Below are positions 57,344 through 61,117 of a DNA stretch of 61,117 bases, in pieces. Location: the NCBI GenBank assembly GCA_030753675.1, contig JASMBU010000010.1, positions 1 through 61,117 on the forward strand, written 5' to 3'. Under the pieces are notes generated by a model. That model was not told the DNA's origin, searched no databases, and saw only the letters and a list, made by a program, of their open reading frames with translations. The number at the start of each line of letters is the position of its first letter. Position 1 is the first letter of the stretch. The stretch comes from Methylococcales bacterium. GTDB lineage: Bacteria; Pseudomonadota; Gammaproteobacteria; Methylococcales; Methylomonadaceae. The position numbers were made by a program, and so were the translations under genes.

Positions 57344-59314
57344 CTACTCAGACGTAAACACGGCGTCAATAAAGTCCTTTGCATTAAACTCCTGCAAATC
57401 TTCAATACCCTCCCCGATCCCAATAAAACGAATCGGAACCCCTAGCTGTTTTGCTAAGGCAAATACCACGCCCCCTTTAGCCGTACCATCCAGCTTAGTC
57501 AAAGTAATCCCGGTCAGTGTCATCGCCTCATTAAACTGTTTAGCCTGAACCACTGCATTTTGTCCTGTCCCTGCATCTAAAACCAACATGACCTCATGGG
57601 GTGCGGTTGCATCCAGTTTCCCCATAATGCGCTTAACTTTAATTAATTCTTCCATTAAGTTTGCTTTGGTATGAAGCCTTCCTGCTGTATCTGCAATTAA
57701 TACATCGACACCTTTAGCCCTAGCCGATTGCAAACCATCATAAATAACGGATGCGGAATCAGCACCGGTTTGTTGCGCAATCACAGGAATATCATTACGC
57801 TCGCCCCAAGCTTGAAGTTGCTCTACCGCCGCCGCTCTAAAAGTATCACCGGCAGCCAACATCACACTGTGTCCTTGAGCCTGTAATCGCTTAGCCATTT
57901 TACCGATAGTCGTCGTCTTACCCGCGCCATTAATTCCAACCACTAAAATAACAAATGGCCCTGCTTGTTCTGGAATGATTAAGGGCTGTGAATACGGCTC
58001 TAAAATACCTAACAATTGCTGTTTAAATAAATCCACACCATCAACGTGACCGTCCGAAGAAGCCGCTATGGTCGCTGTTAACTGTTTCATAATATCGGCT
58101 GTCACTTCCATACCAACATCCGCCATAATCAACTGTGTTTCAATATCCTCTAATAAATCATTATCAATCTTTGTCTGACCCAGTGCAAGACTCGCCAGTA
58201 ATCCACCTAACCCCGAACGAGTTCGTTGTAACTGCGATTTTAAGCGCAAATCACGAGCCGTAGGATCAGGTTCAAGATAAACATCGCGTGCAACAATGGC
58301 ATTATCCTTCGTCTCTACAACTTCTCGCTCGCCTTTTAGGGCATACTTAGAATAAAAGCTCAGACGAATTAACAACACCATCAGCAATGCAGCGACACCA
58401 TTATGAGAAACTGCACTCCACATAGGTAAATACAGTTTAACGTTTGCAACACCCAAACAAATCTGTAGGAATAATAGAACACTTAACCAAACCGCACTTT
58501 TACGCACTAATCGTGGATACCGACCCGAAGACGCGATAAACATGACCACTGTCAAAACCAAGAATGTTACCAAAGCGCCGACCCGATGCATCCAATGTGC
58601 AGCAACTTTAGCTTCCGCTGATAATGGCTCTGTATTACCGGTAATTAACCCCTGAATTAAATTACCGGCTTCTTTATAGTCACCGGCAGGCCACCACGAA
58701 TTATTACATTGCGGAAAACCTTCACAAGCCAGTGCCGCATAGTTGGTACTGGTCCAGCCACCCAAAATTATCTGCAAAAACAACACCAACATAGCGAATT
58801 GCGCTAAACGTCTAGGTCCTTGAATTTTCTCTCTTCGTTCAATATCAGGTCGGGTCTGTAGGAAAAACCGGTATAACAACCATCCCGTTGACATCCCTAA
58901 AAGCAAGTGGGCAGTGACAATAATTGGCATCACCTTCATGGTGACTGTCCACATACCTAAAGCTGCTTGCAAGCCCACTAACAACAACAAACCCAACGAA
59001 CAAGACATTGCCATCAATCGATGTGGTTTTTGACGCCAAGCAATTAAATTCATCAACAGAATAATGATTCCTAACGTCCCCGCCACATAGCGATGAATCA
59101 TCTCCTTCCAAGCTTTACCTTTATCAAAAAAGATATCCGGAAATGCTTCCTTAGCGTGTTTTATAAAACTAGGGTCTTCACTAATAACAGGAGAACCAAA
59201 ACATCCTGGCCAATCAGGACATCCTAATCCTGCATCTGACAAGCGCACATAGGCACCTAAAACAATGACTACTAAAACTAAAAACAGACTGAAGGATATT
59301 AATTTTCTAAACAT
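57344..59314 (-). CDS. ctaA-ftsY: Fusion protein: heme A synthase (CtaA/COX15) joined to SRP receptor FtsY
   Basis: One uninterrupted 656-residue frame. Residues 1-320 form a complete heme A synthase with eight predicted membrane helices. The histidine positions are H74 (EMIHRYVAG), H136 (VTAHLLLG), H240/H243 (AAHWMHRVG) and H304 (AVSHNGVAA), and the cysteine pairs are C32/C38 and C197/C203. Residues 321-356 are a hydrophilic linker. Residues 357-656 are a complete FtsY NG domain: N-domain (KIDNDLLEDIETQLIMADVG), Walker A GINGAGKTTT at 460-469, AAGDTFRAAAVEQL, DTAGR at 542-546 and TKLDG at 606-610. No ATG or GTG occurs in the linker; one in-frame TTG (58249) lacks a ribosome-binding site. The fusion sits between cytochrome oxidase assembly genes and ftsE-ftsX, joining what are normally two neighbouring operons. 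Confidence 0.93.
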   Translation of the reverse strand: MFRKLISFSLFLVLVVIVLGAYVRLSDAGLGCPDWPGCFGSPVISEDPSFIKHAKEAFPDIFFDKGKAWKEMIHRYVAGTLGIIILLMNLIAWRQKPHRLMAMSCSLGLLLLVGLQAALGMWTVTMKVMPIIVTAHLLLGMSTGWLLYRFFLQTRPDIERREKIQGPRRLAQFAMLVLFLQIILGGWTSTNYAALACEGFPQCNNSWWPAGDYKEAGNLIQGLITGNTEPLSAEAKVAAHWMHRVGALVTFLVLTVVMFIASSGRYPRLVRKSAVWLSVLLFLQICLGVANVKLYLPMWSAVSHNGVAALLMVLLIRLSFYSKYALKGEREVVETKDNAIVARDVYLEPDPTARDLRLKSQLQRTRSGLGGLLASLALGQTKIDNDLLEDIETQLIMADVGMEVTADIMKQLTATIAASSDGHVDGVDLFKQQLLGILEPYSQPLIIPEQAGPFVILVVGINGAGKTTTIGKMAKRLQAQGHSVMLAAGDTFRAAAVEQLQAWGERNDIPVIAQQTGADSASVIYDGLQSARAKGVDVLIADTAGRLHTKANLMEELIKVKRIMGKLDATAPHEVMLVLDAGTGQNAVVQAKQFNEAMTLTGITLTKLDGTAKGGVVFALAKQLGVPIRFIGIGEGIEDLQEFNAKDFIDAVFTSE

Positions 59315-59320
59315 TTTTAT

Positions 59321-59917
59321 TTATCCAATTTGTGAAGCACGTAATATTTTTTTTAAATCTTTCTTAACACCGTAAGGATCAAAACCGGAAGGATAAAACA
59401 GCATAATATTACCCAGGGGATCCATAACCATCAACACGCCCTCTTGTCGATTAGCCCCAATTATACGTTTTAATTTTTCCCTCATGGCTTCATCAACAAG
59501 GACTTTTAACAATCGGTCATCTTTTTGCCACCAATCGCCAAACTTTTTGGTCTCAAAATGATCTGGCACAACGACTAGGCGTCGCAATCGCACCAAATCC
59601 TTGTTCATCATTAACCGTATTTGTTTGCTACTGTGAATTGCTTTTTGACACACCTCTAAACAACCCTTATCTAACACAACGTTCATCAAAACCCAGTGAC
59701 CTTCAAGTTCCTTAATATTCTGTGTTGAAAATAAATCAGCCCCTTGGAATTGATCTCGATCCGTCGTGACTAGTGGCACGACCAAGGTTCCGTAATTAGT
59801 CTGACTCGTTATCCATTGAGGATTTTGCATTAACACCCATGCCAATAGAAAGGGAAGCCCAACAACTACGACCATAGTCACAATAAAAAGTCTACTTTTG
59901 GTTACATTTTCATTCAT
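59321..59917 (-). CDS. Sco-like membrane-anchored protein of the cytochrome oxidase cluster
   Basis: A 198-residue protein with one N-terminal membrane anchor (about residues 9-30) and a periplasmic thioredoxin-like region. C86 and C90 form a CxxxC (GCLEVCQ), the copper-binding spacing of Sco proteins, but the following proline is missing. The DPLGNIMLFYP block near the C-terminus resembles the end of the thioredoxin fold without the copper-ligand histidine of true Sco1. Proteins of this kind usually lie between surf1 and ctaA. A role in copper or thiol handling for oxidase assembly is likely but unproven. The start overlaps surf1 by 8 bases; ctaA-ftsY follows after 6 bases. Confidence 0.78.
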   Translation of the reverse strand: MNENVTKSRLFIVTMVVVVGLPFLLAWVLMQNPQWITSQTNYGTLVVPLVTTDRDQFQGADLFSTQNIKELEGHWVLMNVVLDKGCLEVCQKAIHSSKQIRLMMNKDLVRLRRLVVVPDHFETKKFGDWWQKDDRLLKVLVDEAMREKLKRIIGANRQEGVLMVMDPLGNIMLFYPSGFDPYGVKKDLKKILRASQIG

Positions 59918-60638
59918 GCTTTTTTTTATTTATTACAATCCGAATACAAATTATTGTTAATACTAACGCCATAGCAAACCACTGCAAGGCATACCCTTGG
60001 TGTTTTTCAGGGCTCATCAAGTTTTTATTCGCTGTTTCCCAATCCCTAAAATAACCTCCAGCGGCTTTTGGAGCCAATTGAATCTGAAAGTCATGCAATG
60101 AGTTCTGAATTTTTTTTGATAATACCGCGACATCTACCACTTGAACAACAGCCGGTTCCGTAGCTGTTGGTATTTCGGCACCCTTTAAATGAATAGCCAC
60201 CGAAGGAAATCGGTTGAGTGTGCCCGTAATGGTTGCCTTTAAGTTAACCATAGAGATATCAGGCAACTGGGTTCTTAACGGATTCGCCTTAATCCAACCA
60301 CGATTCACTAAAACTGCCTTTTTCTGTCCAGAAATAATAAACGGCGTTAAAACAAAATAACCTGGCTGACCCTTATTAATCTGATTATCCAGTAAAAATT
60401 GCTGGCGAGCGTCAAAAGTACCTGAGACACTCACCTCTCGAAATAACCAATCCTCGATAACAACAGCGAATTCATCATTAATCTCTAATGGCGCCTGCTC
60501 TGCCGCACTCAATTGCTGAGATAAGCGAAATCTTTTTTGCTCAGCTCGATCTAATTGCCAAAAACCTAAATTAATTAACAACAAGAAAACTGCAATGTAT
60601 GCAATTAAAGGAAATAAAACCGATTTAAAACGCACCAT
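59910..60638 (-). CDS. SURF1 family cytochrome oxidase assembly protein
   Basis: SURF1 (Shy1) helps insert heme a into cytochrome oxidase subunit I. The 242-residue protein has the two-helix layout of the family: an N-terminal membrane segment (LFPLIAYIAVFLLLINLGFWQL) followed by RAEQKR, a periplasmic domain with VLVNRGWIKANPLR, and a C-terminal segment (LQWFAMALVLTIICIRI). ATG start at 60638. It heads the surf1, Sco-like, ctaA-ftsY, ftsE, ftsX minus-strand run. That places a heme a insertion factor next to heme A synthase. Confidence 0.93.
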   Translation of the reverse strand: MVRFKSVLFPLIAYIAVFLLLINLGFWQLDRAEQKRFRLSQQLSAAEQAPLEINDEFAVVIEDWLFREVSVSGTFDARQQFLLDNQINKGQPGYFVLTPFIISGQKKAVLVNRGWIKANPLRTQLPDISMVNLKATITGTLNRFPSVAIHLKGAEIPTATEPAVVQVVDVAVLSKKIQNSLHDFQIQLAPKAAGGYFRDWETANKNLMSPEKHQGYALQWFAMALVLTIICIRIVINKKKHE

Positions 60639-60734
60639 ACACCCAATAATAATTTTAAAAATTATTCTTCGTTAATAGGCAACACCAAAAAATTAGGTGA
60701 TAATGCTATAATTTTCTGCCACCGCATTGTTACG

Positions 60735-60941
60735 ATGATTAAAACCATAACACTCTTATTACTGACCATAATCTTAGTGACTCTGGGCACTGCTTTATTT
60801 CACTTAATCAGAAAAACAGACAAGCCAGATAAAATGGTCAAAACCTTAACGTTACGCATTGTAATATCACTGGGATTATTTGTGATTATATTCCTTGGCT
60901 TAGCAACAGGCTTCATTCAGTCCCACGGTATTGGTGGTTAA
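60735..60941 (+). CDS. DUF2909 twin-transmembrane protein
   Basis: A 68-residue protein with two membrane helices (residues about 3-23 and 42-62) separated by a charged loop (RKTDKPDKMVKTLTLR). It matches the DUF2909 type of small protein, commonly found next to coxC and surf1 in gammaproteobacteria and, as here, read in the opposite direction to its neighbours. ATG start at 60735. The function is unknown; the context suggests a link to cytochrome oxidase. Confidence 0.8.
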   Translation: MIKTITLLLLTIILVTLGTALFHLIRKTDKPDKMVKTLTLRIVISLGLFVIIFLGLATGFIQSHGIGG

Positions 60942-60971
60942 CAACCGTTGTTGGTCGCGAAAAAAGGTTCT

Positions 60972-61117
60972 TTATAACAAATAGACAAAAATAAACAACC
61001 CTAACCAAACCACATCGACAAAATGCCAATACCAGGCAGCTGCCTCAAAAACAAAATGATTATCCGGAGTAAAATGACCCTTCCAACTACGGAACAACAC
61101 TACCGTTAACATAATTG
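60972..61117 (-). CDS. coxC: Cytochrome c oxidase subunit III, C-terminal end (cut by window edge)
   Basis: The last 47 codons of subunit III before a TAA stop at 60972-60974. The reading [21 protein letters not shown] matches the conserved final helix region of CoxC/CtaE ([15 protein letters not shown] is the family hallmark). Subunit III is an integral membrane subunit of aa3-type oxidase. The rest of the cox operon presumably lies to the right of the window. It explains the presence of surf1, the Sco-like gene and ctaA nearby. Confidence 0.93.
   Translation of the reverse strand, partial: IMLTVVLFRSWKGHFTPDNHFVFEAAAWYWHFVDVVWLGLFIFVYLL

Overview
This 61 kb window is chromosomal DNA from an AT-leaning gammaproteobacterium and consists almost entirely of conserved housekeeping genes. 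The grouping rests on EF-P with its lysylation enzymes EpmA and EpmB, the skp-fabZ-lpxA-rnhB-dnaE run, ftsB-ispD-ispF-truD, surE-pcm, and a DUF2909 gene inside an aa3-type cytochrome oxidase assembly locus. A Methylococcales- or Thiotrichales-like lineage is plausible, but I cannot name the genus. I saw no prophage, insertion sequence, CRISPR array, tRNA or rRNA. The window is cut at both ends, in orn on the left and in the gene for cytochrome oxidase subunit III on the right.

Layout: (1) 1-7712: orn (partial), an M48 CAAX-type protease, rsgA, then hinT, recR, ybaB and dnaX with the 4.5S SRP RNA gene just upstream of dnaX, sppA and rluC. (2) 7713-11091: a 650-base region that probably carries a long regulatory leader, then rne for an 892-residue RNase E with a repetitive tail, closed by a bidirectional terminator. 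(3) 11105-19432, minus strand: dnaE, rnhB, lpxA, fabZ, skp and bamA, with lpxD and lpxB missing from their usual places. (4) 19525-25886: the EF-P lysylation set (epmA, efp, epmB), a 5'-nucleotidase, a SPOR-domain protein, a peroxiredoxin and a PerM-type membrane protein. (5) 25887-30478: class Ia ribonucleotide reductase nrdAB behind a control region with two NrdR boxes and a perfect DnaA box. (6) 30514-43932: surE-pcm-yqaA-tas, smr, and a long minus-strand run accA, tilS, pyrG, kdsA, eno, ftsB, ispD, ispF, truD, uppP. (7) 44072-53693: rarA, lolA, mrcB, a quinone-reductase-like gene, a diverged nspC-like decarboxylase, a 5-formyl-THF cyclo-ligase gene, and the copper pair copZ-copA. (8) 53829-55745: rhodanese, hflD and mutM on the plus strand. 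(9) 55764-61117: ftsX, ftsE, a fused ctaA-ftsY gene, a Sco-like gene, surf1, a DUF2909 gene and the end of coxC.

The most striking observation is the single 656-residue reading frame at 57344-59314. It joins a complete heme A synthase (CtaA/COX15, eight apparent membrane segments, all four heme-ligand histidine positions present) to a complete FtsY SRP-receptor NG domain (Walker A, DTAGR and TKLD motifs present). If it is made as one protein, the SRP receptor is anchored to the membrane through a respiratory-enzyme domain, and cytochrome oxidase assembly is transcriptionally tied to ftsY-ftsE-ftsX. Secondary points of interest are the nrdAB control region and its possibly structured leader RNA, the long rne leader, the missing lpx genes, and TTG starts embedded in TTGA stop-start overlaps.

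Start codons were chosen by eye from ribosome-binding sequences and family N-termini. Family assignments come from motif recognition, without database searches.
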